A stretch of 64,000 bases of DNA from NCBI RefSeq assembly GCF_900113335.1, contig NZ_FOOX01000020.1:1-64000 (forward strand). Direction: 5' to 3'. Positions within the stretch are counted from its first letter, which is position 1, and each line of letters begins with the position of its first letter. The notes under the pieces are model-generated. The model did no database searches. It had not been told where the DNA came from and saw only the letters and a list, made by a program, of their open reading frames with translations. Positions 50,672-58,259 of the stretch are shown piece by piece. Source of the DNA: Desulfotruncus arcticus DSM 17038 (GTDB lineage Bacteria > Bacillota > Desulfotomaculia > Desulfotomaculales > Desulfallaceae). The position numbers and the translations under genes are program-made.

Positions 50672-50803
50672 CTAACCTCTATAAACGGTAGCACGAACCG
50701 TACCCGGTTTAAGTTTCTGGTTCCGAAGCACTGTTTTGCTGACCAGATTCTTCGGAACATCGCTCCAACTTCTATAGTGTGGAAGATTTGGCACGTCGAC
50801 CAT
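50672..50803 (-). CDS. Possible 43-residue remnant gene
   Basis: A minus-strand frame of 43 residues (begins MVDVPNLPHYRSWSDVPKNL) reads like the N-terminal end of a longer mobile-element protein but stops after TVYRG. SD is poor. Low confidence; no family named. Confidence 0.25.
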   Translation of the reverse strand: MVDVPNLPHYRSWSDVPKNLVSKTVLRNQKLKPGTVRATVYRG

Positions 50804-50864
50804 CCCTTTTATAATATCTTTTTATATCCTTGACACCGCCGCACTATAATGAACATAGCGTTAT

Positions 50865-51053
50865 TTATTTACTGCTTGCCTTTCCTCCTGGTACCAAGCG
50901 ATTTGGGTACCAAGTGATTTGTTCCTTATAGAAAGCCACAATATGCTCATCGAGTTCCTGGCTAGCGCTCACGACTTCGGAGCTTACTAAAGAACCTTTA
51001 GTAGCGTATAATTTTAGCCGTGCACTCTCAATTTTCTGGTCAATATTTTCCAA
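50865..51053 (-). CDS. Spo0E-like sporulation phosphatase
   Basis: The 62-residue protein (ENIDQKIESARLKLYATKGS ... VVSASQELDEHIVAFYKEQ) matches the Spo0E/YnzD family of aspartyl-phosphate phosphatases, with the SQELD signature; these dephosphorylate Spo0A~P and delay sporulation. The TTG at 51053 has SD GGGAGGTG. A hairpin-plus-T-run leader precedes it (51074-51108). It marks the host as a spore former. Confidence 0.75.
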   Translation of the reverse strand: MENIDQKIESARLKLYATKGSLVSSEVVSASQELDEHIVAFYKEQITWYPNRLVPGGKASSK

Positions 51054-51073
51054 ATAAGACACCTCCCTATAAC

Positions 51074-51108
51074 AAAAATAGCCACAAACCTTCGAAAAGG
51101 TTGGTGGC
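51074..51108 (-). terminator. Attenuator-like terminator in the Spo0E-like leader
   Basis: GCCACCAACCTT/AAGGTTTGTGGC (one mismatch) hairpin followed by TATTTTTG on the minus strand, 10 bases before the SD of the Spo0E-like gene. Confidence 0.5.
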
Positions 51109-51128
51109 ATCCAATTTTTAACAACCAC

Positions 51129-51563
51129 TTTTATTACGCTGTATTACGCCGCCCCTTCCGGGGCCTGGCTAAAACATTCGCATGTACCTTCTTCTTCTTC
51201 TGCCGGCTTGAGTGCCCTGGGTCTTAGCCTGCGGATGAGAATTCATTCTTCAATTTCACTTTGCTGGTAACTACATGCTTCAGGTGCTATGATTTTTAAT
51301 TAGGGACGTTAACAATTATACTTTATTTTTTTGAGCAACGTTGACCCAAATTTATTTTTTATCATTCGAAAGTTGAAACCGGTGTAGATTTATTTATACA
51401 CGTTGTTTATGGAATAGTTTCTGCTTATTTTGGTAAAAAATAAACTAATTTCAGATAAGGTAAACAGTATAATTATTTAGATTAGATGTAGTTTTTTTAT
51501 CATTTTTTTATTACTATTAAAGTTAATGCTACCATGCCTTAACAGCCGGGGGGATAACCAACT
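51129..51563. other. 435-bp AT-rich gap
   Basis: The minus strand has an in-frame end RALKPAEEEEGTCECFSQAP (stop near 51150), which looks like a decayed gene tail without start. The rest is AT-rich with no supported gene; it probably includes the promoter of the gene at 51564. Confidence 0.35.
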
Positions 51564-52016
51564 TTGGATAAAAAAAAGCTGGTCCATAAGCTTAAGGAGT
51601 TTTCAGCATTGGAAGCTTATCAGGTAAAACTTTACCAATCTCAAATACAAGCACTTGAAGATCCACATATCAAGCATGTATATGAAAGATTTGTTGTTCG
51701 GGAAAAAGAACACCGAGACTTTATAACACAACAGCTTGAAAACCTTGGCGTAGGTATCAATTTGGCGGGTCCGTCTTTTACGCTTGCCGGTATTGTTTCT
51801 GGAAAGACACTAGACCTCTTGAGCCTTAAAGATCGGTATAAGCTCGGTATAGCAGTCGAACATAAAGCCGTCCAGATGTATCATGAGTTTATTGAAATGA
51901 CACGCCATGATCCCGAATTGTCAGAGTTAAATAAGAAACTGGCATATTTTATGGTTGATGAAGAGCAACACGAATTCTGGTTTAAGGAACATCTTACAAG
52001 ATTGGAACATGTATAA
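51564..52016 (+). CDS. Ferritin-like diiron protein, 150 aa
   Basis: The protein is a four-helix bundle with paired iron ligands: Glu in helix 1 (FSALEAYQVKLYQ), EKEH in helix 2 (VVREKEHRDFI), a Glu in helix 3 (IAVEHKAVQMYH) and DEEQH in helix 4 (MVDEEQHEFWF). It resembles rubrerythrin/COQ7-like ferritin-fold proteins. It may act in oxidative or iron stress. It starts at TTG after GGGGGG; the promoter lies upstream. Confidence 0.7.
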   Translation: MDKKKLVHKLKEFSALEAYQVKLYQSQIQALEDPHIKHVYERFVVREKEHRDFITQQLENLGVGINLAGPSFTLAGIVSGKTLDLLSLKDRYKLGIAVEHKAVQMYHEFIEMTRHDPELSELNKKLAYFMVDEEQHEFWFKEHLTRLEHV

Positions 52017-52228
52017 ACTACTTGTTTAAGAAGATTATAAATTATTAACGACAAATCTTTTTAAAATCAAAAAAGCTAATAAATCTATTTTAAAGATAAT
52101 ATTCTCTGAATCTATTGAGCCATAACCGTCGCCTCCGTGCTTAACCCTTTTTTAAATGCTTCTTTGAGCACATCCCATAATGTAAACATAAAAACACTCC
52201 AAAAGAACCAATAAGATATAACCCCTCA

Positions 52229-52254
52229 TAAAAAAAAACCGGCGTTAACCGGTT
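52229..52254 (-). terminator. Intrinsic terminator
   Basis: AACCGG/CCGGTT stem with a TAACGC-like loop and T8 on the minus strand, directly after the stop of the gene at 52256. Confidence 0.75.
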
Positions 52255-52255
52255 C

Positions 52256-52420
52256 TCAAGTTTGTTTAGAAATTTTAACATCCAAATATACTCGTACATA
52301 CTCAGAATTTCTATTTTGATACTGGGTCGATTCAGATAGAATGCGATAACCTTTCTCACGAAGGCTCAGGATCATTCTTTCCACTTCTGCAGGGAGACCC
52401 TGAAGACGGATTTTTACCAT
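52256..52420 (-). CDS. DUF3970-like small protein
   Basis: The 54-residue protein (MVKIRLQGLPAEVERMILSL ... SEYVRVYLDVKI) matches small plasmid/ICE proteins of the DUF3970 kind (beta-alpha-beta with a YVRVYLD strand). SD GAGGAG. It may bind RNA or DNA; function is unknown. Confidence 0.6.
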   Translation of the reverse strand: MVKIRLQGLPAEVERMILSLREKGYRILSESTQYQNRNSEYVRVYLDVKISKQT

Positions 52421-52460
52421 TTCAAAAACTCCTCTATTTTCATTTAAAAAGTTAATAAAA

Positions 52461-52829
52461 CTATTGTCCATTAACAGCCTGCATAATTGCCCGGAGACCA
52501 GCATCCTGTAAGCCGCCGCCTTTGCCGCGCTTTCCTCCGCCAATCGAAACAGGTTCTTTTGCATATGTAACTTCCACGTTATATTCACGTAATTTGTTCT
52601 TCTGGCGGTTACGCCTTTGTCGGCGCTGGCATTTGCGCTTATTCAACCAACCTTCTATACCGCCAATTTCATATAACCTACTGTAACTCATGTCAAGTAC
52701 GTGAGCTAAAGCCCTTACTCCATCATGCCCACAGTTTTTCATCATGAATCTAACCATAATGGTTCTCATTTCAGGCTCAAATTTCCATGCTGTTTGAATT
52801 TCAGATTTAGTACCTAATATCTCAGTCAA
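52461..52829 (-). CDS. HTH-like basic protein, 122 aa
   Basis: The protein has an N-terminal helical region with DGVRALAHVLDMSYSRLYEIG that looks like a HTH, then a very basic stretch (KRKCQRRQRRNRQKNKLREY) and a Gly/Lys-rich tail. It probably binds nucleic acid. TTG start after GGGAGGG. Family not recognised. Confidence 0.5.
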   Translation of the reverse strand: MTEILGTKSEIQTAWKFEPEMRTIMVRFMMKNCGHDGVRALAHVLDMSYSRLYEIGGIEGWLNKRKCQRRQRRNRQKNKLREYNVEVTYAKEPVSIGGGKRGKGGGLQDAGLRAIMQAVNGQ

Positions 52830-53515
52830 TACCATCCCTCCCGTATAATGCCTTTTTACTACGCACTCTCCAAGGGGCCGGCATGACAATCCGACCCCGT
52901 ACGACAGCGCATAATAACGCTGTTTTTTATGAATAAACATGATTGCGCTATAACAGCGGCGATATCCTTTGACCCTTTACGGGGAGCTCGTCAAGCCCCG
53001 TTGCCGATATACGGTGGGGGAGCTCTTAGCATCTATGCGCCTGGTTATTAATTCACGTGGTATTTGATAACACATAATTTAGATCCGCATAAATTTATCT
53101 ATTCTCAAACCTCCGCGAAAAATAAACCATTTGCTTCGCCGTTCATTCCCGGCTCTCTTTGCCGATATCTGCCAAAACTATTATTATCAATCATCTTCCC
53201 GCCAGGCAACGGTTTTTCAACCAGTAACGTGACGGGGTTCTAATGCAATTGTCAGGGATCAAACCGGCTTGCGGCCACCGGTAAACTGCTCCCGGTTACC
53301 GGATGGGAGCTTCCTGTTTTTATTTATGTAAATTACACATGATGTTTACAGGCATAACATCGGACGGTTCACGCCCTACTGCCGATTTTGACGGCACGCC
53401 TTCGGGCAGTTTGTCGCTGCCCGGGGGCCTACTGTCAAGATAGGCTATTAATTTCCTCCCCCCTACCCCCCCCGCCAAGCATCAATAGACTATACCGCAT
53501 TTGATAAATTCAATA
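52830..53515. other. 686-bp gap with several hairpins
   Basis: No supported gene. Features: CGGGCAG/CTGCCCG hairpin at about 53400-53425, a GCTCCC/GGGAGC hairpin followed by GTTTTTATTT near 53295-53325 (plus), and a C-rich run near 53455-53475. The hairpin + GTTTTTATT unit resembles those at 2.3, 2.8 and 43.7 kb. An origin or structured RNA is possible but unsupported. Confidence 0.4.
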
Positions 53516-54060
53516 CTAATTCCCTGAGATCATGGAACGCTTTTTCCAACCTGCTACTGTAACCGGGTTCACTTCCAGTTCACTTGCTACTTGCCTTAGT
53601 GATTTCCCCTCCGCCCGCATTTCCAATGCCTTTTCCCTGATTTCTTCCCTGGCTTCTTCACGCTGTGCCTCCAGGTCTGATACCCAGTTTTGCACCGTCT
53701 GCCGGGTCACTCCCATAACATTCGCTATCTCTCTGTCACCGGCCTGGTCCCGTACCACCGCCTGACCAGTTCTCTCATCTCACCCCTAGTTAGTGGTTTG
53801 CCGTGATGCAGGTTCAATTCTACTGCCCGGGCAGCTGGGTCATCCGGATTTTCAATTATAACTTCTACGTCATCCGTACCTATTTGTATGCATGCTTCAA
53901 AACGGTGCCGTCCATCCAGGAGTCGGTTATCCCGGGTTATCACTATTGGCGGAAATTTTGCGCCAGCAGCCATGGCCTCGCGGTAGCGCTCGACTGTATC
54001 CGGATCGAAATTCGTTCTCGGGTATATGGTTTCGTCGATGGCGATATTATTTATTTTCAT
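53516..54060 (-). pseudogene. ParB-like protein split by a frameshift
   Basis: The first frame (53725-54060, 111 residues) is a ParB/Srx-like domain with the typical DGRHRFEACIQI and LNLHHGKPLTRGEMRELV. The second (53516-53758) continues in another frame with the ParB-type HTH (REIANVMGVTRQTVQNWV) and a basic end. Joining them at about 53750 needs a one-base shift and gives a normal 185-residue protein. No slippery heptamer is visible, so inactivation or a sequencing error is more likely than programmed shifting. ParB-like proteins segregate plasmids or regulate elements. Confidence 0.7.
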
Positions 54061-54100
54061 ATGTATTCACTTCGCAATATAGGAAAATTAATGGCATCTT

Positions 54101-54310
54101 TTAGATAGGTGCTTGCTCTACACGAGAGTTAACCTCATGATCTTTCTTATCCCTGGTATTATTTAAAAGGGAAATATCACGAATAACAGCCTCTGCAATT
54201 AGTCGCTTCATCATCTGGTAACCCTGGTTTATGGCCAACTGATCTCGATCCTTAGGGGGTACTTGATAAGTTTTGATTTTTATTGATTCGCAACGCGATT
54301 TACGTGCCAC
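54101..54310 (-). CDS. Small basic protein, 69 aa
   Basis: The GTG at 54310 follows GGAGAGG. The protein (RCESIKIKTYQVPPKDRDQL ... MMKRLIAEAVIRDISLL) is helical and mixed-charge, and might partner the ParB-like gene just downstream. No family recognised. Confidence 0.5.
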   Translation of the reverse strand: MARKSRCESIKIKTYQVPPKDRDQLAINQGYQMMKRLIAEAVIRDISLLNNTRDKKDHEVNSRVEQAPI

Positions 54311-54453
54311 AGGGCACCTCTCCTTATTGCGCATTTTAAACAAACATTTACCCCGGGTCCGACACGCATTTACATTAATTTTTAGGTCGCCGTGGTAAGA
54401 TATAATTACGCTTGTGATTCTTAAAAAGCTGGATATTTTACTTAGCTACTAAA

Positions 54454-54660
54454 CTAATCAATTGATTTGTTGATTTGCTTCATTATTATGGCCCTGGCTA
54501 ATCGACCTGCCCAAGGTACCGCACAATCGTCTCCTATCCACCAGCGGCACCTGCTTTGTTTACATGGCTGGTCTATTGGCATTAACCCAGCAGTGTTATC
54601 TTTAAGGTAAGCAGTTAATACCGGACAAATTTTGGCATGGCGATCTTTTTTAGGTTCCAT
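54454..54660 (-). CDS. Cysteine-rich small protein, 68 aa
   Basis: The product has cysteines in a CPVLTAYLKDN ... PCKQSRCRWWIGDDC pattern, possible metal ligands. SD AAGGAGC. Its 5' part (88 bp) is repeated at 55674-55761, where it ends in a different sequence. No family recognised. Confidence 0.5.
   Translation of the reverse strand: MEPKKDRHAKICPVLTAYLKDNTAGLMPIDQPCKQSRCRWWIGDDCAVPWAGRLARAIIMKQINKSID
54573..54660 (-). repeat. 88-bp direct repeat, copy A
   Basis: The 5' part of the gene at 54454 repeats at 55674-55761 with about five substitutions. The two copies flank the divergent XRE genes and the coiled-coil gene. Confidence 0.7.
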
Positions 54661-54677
54661 TGTTAAGCTCCTTTTAG

Positions 54678-54893
54678 TTAACTGGCTTGCTCTTCGAGAA
54701 GGTCGGTAAGCTTTACACCAAGAGTAGCTGCCAGTTTCACCGCTTCATTTATATCAGGCAATAGTTTACCAGTTTCCCAATCCGAAATAGTTGTTTGTGG
54801 CTTGTTAACTAACCGGCCTAATTCCAGTTGCGACAGCTTCTGTTTTTTACGAAAGTATCTGAGCTGAGCTCCAAACACTTCATCCACCTCCAT
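54678..54893 (-). CDS. XRE-family repressor, 71 aa
   Basis: The whole protein is an XRE HTH (FRKKQKLSQLELGRLVNKPQ, then TISDWETGKLLPDINEAVKL) plus a short tail. It is divergent from another XRE gene, with three operators between. Typical prophage/ICE Cro-like regulator. Confidence 0.8.
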   Translation of the reverse strand: MEVDEVFGAQLRYFRKKQKLSQLELGRLVNKPQTTISDWETGKLLPDINEAVKLAATLGVKLTDLLEEQAS

Positions 54894-54904
54894 TTAACAT
54901 GTTA

Positions 54905-54991
54905 AACGATATTTCGTTATAGTCAACGAAAAACCGTTAACTGCACCTAAAAAAACTAATGTAAAATAGTTTAAATAACGATATTCCGTTA
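54905..54991. promoter_or_regulatory. Three operator palindromes AACGA-n5-CGTTA
   Basis: 15-bp sites AACGATATTTCGTTA (54905-54919), AACGAAAAACCGTTA (54925-54939) and AACGATATTCCGTTA (54977-54991) share the AACGA...CGTTA arms. They lie between two divergent XRE genes and probably bind one or both regulators in a CI/Cro-like switch. Confidence 0.75.
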
Positions 54992-55006
54992 AAAGGAAAA
55001 TTTGCC

Positions 55007-55348
55007 ATGGATATTAATGAACACATTATCAAGCTTCGGAAAGAAAAAGGTTATAGCACAACCAGACTTGCCAAACTGGCTGGCATCGCACAATCAACAT
55101 TACGTGAAATCGAACTTGGTAATACTTCACCAACGTTTGATACTATAAGAAAAATTAGTATTGCATTGGGGGTACCCCCGTTTGTTTTTGCTATAGATCC
55201 CGATTTTCAACCACCTGAGTTATCAGAGTTTTTGCTTGCGGGAACCTCTCTTGAGTTTCGTCGCATAGTATTGAAGTTAAAACAATTGCCACCAGACAAG
55301 CTTAAAATTCTCGAATCAGTTTTAGATACATGGGTTGAATCTAACTAA
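55007..55348 (+). CDS. XRE-family repressor, 113 aa
   Basis: N-terminal XRE HTH (KGYSTTRLAKLAGIAQSTLR) and a C-terminal acidic helix ending with WVESN. Divergent partner of the gene at 54678. Likely the CI-like or Cro-like side of the switch. The SD is GGAAAATTTGCC-like and weaker, with ATG at 55007. Confidence 0.8.
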   Translation: MDINEHIIKLRKEKGYSTTRLAKLAGIAQSTLREIELGNTSPTFDTIRKISIALGVPPFVFAIDPDFQPPELSEFLLAGTSLEFRRIVLKLKQLPPDKLKILESVLDTWVESN

Positions 55349-55383
55349 ATCCTCACCGCCACTAAACCGAAAGGAGAGCAACC

Positions 55384-55671
55384 ATGACTAATGAAGAATT
55401 CCAAACATTAGTACTCCAACACTTTCAAAAGGTTTATGAGAAATTAGATTCCGTTGATAAACGCCAAATTAAATTAGAAAATGTAGTTACTCGCATAGAA
55501 ACCGACCACGGCGAAAAACTTAGTATCCTTTTAGACGGCCATGAGCAAAAAACTCAAATACTTGACCGCCACACCGAGCAACTTGACCGCATTGAAAGTA
55601 AAATCGAAAGCCACGACATCCAAATTTCCGTGCTGGATAAAACCAAAGCTAATAAGCGTAAAGCAAAGTAA
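55384..55671 (+). CDS. Coiled-coil protein downstream of XRE gene
   Basis: A 95-residue protein, almost all heptad-like coiled coil (LDSVDKRQIKLENVVTRIET ... LDRIESKIESHDIQI). Such proteins commonly follow XRE genes on Firmicutes elements. SD AAAGGAGAG. Role unknown. Confidence 0.6.
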   Translation: MTNEEFQTLVLQHFQKVYEKLDSVDKRQIKLENVVTRIETDHGEKLSILLDGHEQKTQILDRHTEQLDRIESKIESHDIQISVLDKTKANKRKAK

Positions 55672-55673
55672 TC

Positions 55674-55761
55674 CTATTGGCATTAACCCGGCAGTGTTGT
55701 CTTTAAGATAAGCAGTTAATACCGGACAAATTTTGGCGTGGCGATCTTTTTTAGGTTCCAT
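55674..55761 (-). repeat. 88-bp direct repeat, copy B (truncated gene copy)
   Basis: Second copy of the 5' end of the gene at 54454; its frame then runs into unrelated sequence. It sits directly next to the end of the coiled-coil gene. It points to duplication or recombination between repeats. Confidence 0.7.
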
Positions 55762-55764
55762 GGG

Positions 55765-56031
55765 TTAGCTTCCTTCAGTGCCTGTATGTCTTTTACCACC
55801 ACTACATACATGTAATGGTTTATCCAAAAAAATATATTCATTATAGTCAAGTCCATTTTTCTTGCAAAATTTCATAAACCTTCCTAGAAATTTAGGACCT
55901 GCTACACTTTTGGTATTCAATACCCTATGTAATTGAGCAACGTCAACTTCAAGCTGACGGGCAAACTCATGATAATTACCTTCAGCATGTATAGACATCA
56001 ATTTTTTCACTTTTTCTTTATTTAAAAACAT
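55765..56031 (-). CDS. HTH (Cro-like) protein, 88 aa
   Basis: Residues about 15-55 form a HTH (NYHEFARQLEVDVAQLHRVL) followed by a helical region. It is transcribed away from an operator array (56046-56149) and faces an XRE gene, the usual Cro/CI arrangement. SD CCTGGAGGTG. Confidence 0.65.
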   Translation of the reverse strand: MFLNKEKVKKLMSIHAEGNYHEFARQLEVDVAQLHRVLNTKSVAGPKFLGRFMKFCKKNGLDYNEYIFLDKPLHVCSGGKRHTGTEGS

Positions 56032-56045
56032 TATTACACCTCCAG

Positions 56046-56149
56046 GTATTACATGTAATCAACATTGATTACATGTAATACTATAACACTGCCATTACAT
56101 GCAGTCAATGGATTTTTTAAAAAAAGTTGGTCATTGATTGCAATCAATG
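56046..56149. promoter_or_regulatory. Nested palindromic operators
   Basis: GTATTACATGTAATC (56046-56060) and its exact inverse complement (56067-56081) form a 36-bp symmetric element, followed by a CATTACATGCAGTCAATG-like site at 56093-56110 and a perfect 18-bp palindrome CATTGATTGCAATCAATG at 56132-56149 near a TATAAT box at 56159. This is a two-direction switch region between the HTH genes. Confidence 0.75.
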
Positions 56150-56199
56150 ATTTTGTTATATAATATGTACTATAGGTAAAAGGAGTAGGAGATATCTAT

Positions 56200-56589
56200 A
56201 TGTTTGATAAACAAAAATTTGCTCAATTATTAAACAGGGCACGAGGAGACAGATCAATTAATCAGTATGCTTTACATACCGGTGTTACATCAGCTCACAT
56301 ATCTAGATTATCAAGGGCTATACTAGATTCGCCACCATCTCCTCAAACAATAAAAAAATTAGCTGATAATGCATACAATGATGTCACATATAAAGATTTG
56401 ATGGCAGCTGCCGGGTACCTCGATCAAAAAGACCCTCCAAAACCAAAGGCACTTGAAGGGTTGGATATGTTTTTTTTACGAGCCGTTGGCAAACTATCTC
56501 CGGAAGGAAAAAAGAAAGTTTATGATTACGTTGAAATGGTTGATGCCTTAGAAAAACAAAAAATAAAAGAACAAAATAAGAAAAAATAA
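56200..56589 (+). CDS. XRE-family repressor, 129 aa
   Basis: The N-terminal 70 residues are an XRE HTH (RGDRSINQYALHTGVTSAHI) of the repressor type used with ImmA/IrrE proteins; a basic helical C-terminus follows. The next plus-strand gene is an ImmA/IrrE peptidase, so cleavage of this repressor is the likely switch. A clear terminator follows. Confidence 0.8.
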   Translation: MFDKQKFAQLLNRARGDRSINQYALHTGVTSAHISRLSRAILDSPPSPQTIKKLADNAYNDVTYKDLMAAAGYLDQKDPPKPKALEGLDMFFLRAVGKLSPEGKKKVYDYVEMVDALEKQKIKEQNKKK

Positions 56590-56590
56590 A

Positions 56591-56625
56591 CCACCGCAAA
56601 AATAGCGGTGGTTTTGTTGCTTTTT
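56591..56625 (+). terminator. Intrinsic terminator after the XRE gene
   Basis: CCACCGC/GCGGTGG 7-bp stem with T4 and T5 following. It weakens but need not block transcription into the ImmA gene. Confidence 0.7.
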
Positions 56626-56659
56626 AAACATTCGACATTATTCAACAGGAGATGACATT

Positions 56660-57400
56660 TTGACTGAATCAAATGCTACAATAGAGGCGAGATTATTAGT
56701 CAATGCGCTCAAACCTAAATATCCTTTAGAGGTTACCTGGTTAGCCAATCAAATACTTGATAAACCTGTTATACTTGATGAGCAAGATTTCCCCATGAAT
56801 ATATGTGCCATGATTTTGGACAAGCCCATATATACCTCTGTACATATTTGTGTAAACCTTAATAGGCCTCACACAAGCCGGCGTTTTGGCGTGATACATG
56901 AATTAGCGCACCTATACCTGGGCCACAAAGGGAATATTAGTTTTATTGAAGAAGAGGAAGACCCTGTCCTTCACACAGAAGCCGATGACTTTTCAACCGA
57001 AATGCTTACACCTAAACATAGTATACTTATGCTAGCCCATAGATACCATGAGCCAATGGTCCTAATTCATAAAATTTTACGCGGTTATGATGTTAGTCTG
57101 GAAATGACGTGCAGAAGAATTTTAGAACTTGAAATTTTTAATGGCACTTTTACTTGCTTTAATGAAAATGATACATTTTTTTCTTATAGCACTCATGGAT
57201 TTGAACTTAATACAGAAAATATTAATTACATACCCAAGATTAACAAAGGTTGCTTAATAACACGTAAAGAAACTATACACGGTGTTCCTGTCAATTGTTA
57301 TATCAAACGTTTCATTAGTGGAAATTTTTTAATAGCTTTGGTAGAAGAGAGTCCAAAACCGTTTATAGAAAAACGACCTATCTTCATCCTGCGTGCTTAG
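56660..57400 (+). CDS. ImmA/IrrE-family metallopeptidase
   Basis: The 246-residue protein contains RRFGVIHELAHLYLGHKG, the HExxH motif of ImmA/IrrE peptidases that cleave XRE repressors, at about residues 74-91. The C-terminal half is beta-rich. It starts at TTG after AACAGGAG. Paired with the XRE gene just upstream, as in ICEBs1-type induction modules. Its substrate is inferred from order only. Confidence 0.85.
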   Translation: MTESNATIEARLLVNALKPKYPLEVTWLANQILDKPVILDEQDFPMNICAMILDKPIYTSVHICVNLNRPHTSRRFGVIHELAHLYLGHKGNISFIEEEEDPVLHTEADDFSTEMLTPKHSILMLAHRYHEPMVLIHKILRGYDVSLEMTCRRILELEIFNGTFTCFNENDTFFSYSTHGFELNTENINYIPKINKGCLITRKETIHGVPVNCYIKRFISGNFLIALVEESPKPFIEKRPIFILRA

Positions 57401-57421
57401 GTAATTAATTTTACCTTCGTA

Positions 57422-57453
57422 AATGGCCATAATGGCCATATTGTATTATAATT
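57422..57453. promoter_or_regulatory. Palindromic operator overlapping a promoter
   Basis: AATGGCCATAATGGCCAT-like palindrome at 57422-57442 lies directly before a TATTATAAT -10-like box (about 57444-57452) upstream of the gene at 57485. This is the usual place for autoregulation of a toxin-antitoxin operon. Confidence 0.6.
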
Positions 57454-57484
57454 AATGTAAGAATAACATAGAGGTGATTTACCC

Positions 57485-57940
57485 ATGCCAAGCATTCCTA
57501 TTCATGAGGCGAAAAATAAACTAAGTGCTTTAAGACGTGAAGCCATAGCTGGTAGAGAATTTCTATTAGCTGATACAAAAAGAAAAGACGACCAACCAGC
57601 ATCACTCATTTCAACAGCTTTACTAGATGAACTATGTGAGAGTAAAACTTTTTCTTTCGGATGGCCTGATGAACCGGGAAAAGAAAGTGATAATTATTCG
57701 CTTTATAACCATGAAACCGGAGTATATGGTATCGGCCCCACAAAAAAGGAAGCTGTAGAAGATTTTATTGATAATATCGTGGATTATACTAATGTATATT
57801 TTAACGACCTTCCATTTTATTTAAGCATATCCGGTGGCCGTCGTGGACATTATTGGTATCTACGGCGTATTCTTCGCTGCGAAGGAAATAAAGAAAGAAT
57901 TTATCAGTTAATGGAACTAGATAAGGTGATGGTTGATTAA
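57485..57940 (+). CDS. Antitoxin-like protein (Phd-type N-terminus)
   Basis: The 151-residue protein starts SIPIHEAKNKLSALRREAIA, a pattern like Phd/YefM antitoxins, and continues into a longer domain of unknown type. It overlaps the next gene (HicA-like) by one base, so the pair is translated together. Autoregulation through the palindrome upstream is likely. Assignment as antitoxin is moderate. Confidence 0.55.
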   Translation: MPSIPIHEAKNKLSALRREAIAGREFLLADTKRKDDQPASLISTALLDELCESKTFSFGWPDEPGKESDNYSLYNHETGVYGIGPTKKEAVEDFIDNIVDYTNVYFNDLPFYLSISGGRRGHYWYLRRILRCEGNKERIYQLMELDKVMVD

Positions 57941-58176
57941 TGGGGTATACCTTTACTTGGGATGACATCGAAAAAATTTGCCGCAAATTAGGGATGAAAA
58001 AACAAGGCAAAACCGCTGTTTGGAAAGGTGTAGGGCCAGATGGAATTAAGCGTACCTGTGTTATCCATGCCAAACATAAAGGTAATATAGGAAGTGGTTT
58101 AGCACAGAAGATCGCCACAAGAGAACTAGGTTTTTCCTCGGTAGAAGAAATGTATAATTTTTTAAAAGCTATCTAG
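57940..58176 (+). CDS. HicA-like toxin candidate, 78 aa
   Basis: The protein (FTWDDIEKICRKLGMKKQGK ... IHAKHKGNIGSGLAQKIATR) resembles HicA-type mRNA interferases: a short dsRBD-like fold with a central His-x-K-H-like region (HAKHKGNI). The family's active site His and the size of about 60-80 residues agree. Order antitoxin-then-toxin is reverse of the classic hicAB order but known. Unproven. Confidence 0.55.
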   Translation: MGYTFTWDDIEKICRKLGMKKQGKTAVWKGVGPDGIKRTCVIHAKHKGNIGSGLAQKIATRELGFSSVEEMYNFLKAI

Positions 58177-58259
58177 AAAAATTTACATTTAAATCAAATG
58201 AGAACAAGTCCCGGTGATTAAAGATCATAAATTAAGCTAATTTTAACCGAGGTGTTAAT

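Noticed and set aside
50543-50833. Plus-strand frame of 96 residues
   Set aside because: No SD and no domain; the minus-strand remnant at 50672-50803 reads more like protein.
51150-51260. Gene tail ending in a poly-Glu/cysteine sequence
   Set aside because: No start codon or SD in frame and a stop just upstream; treated as part of the gap.
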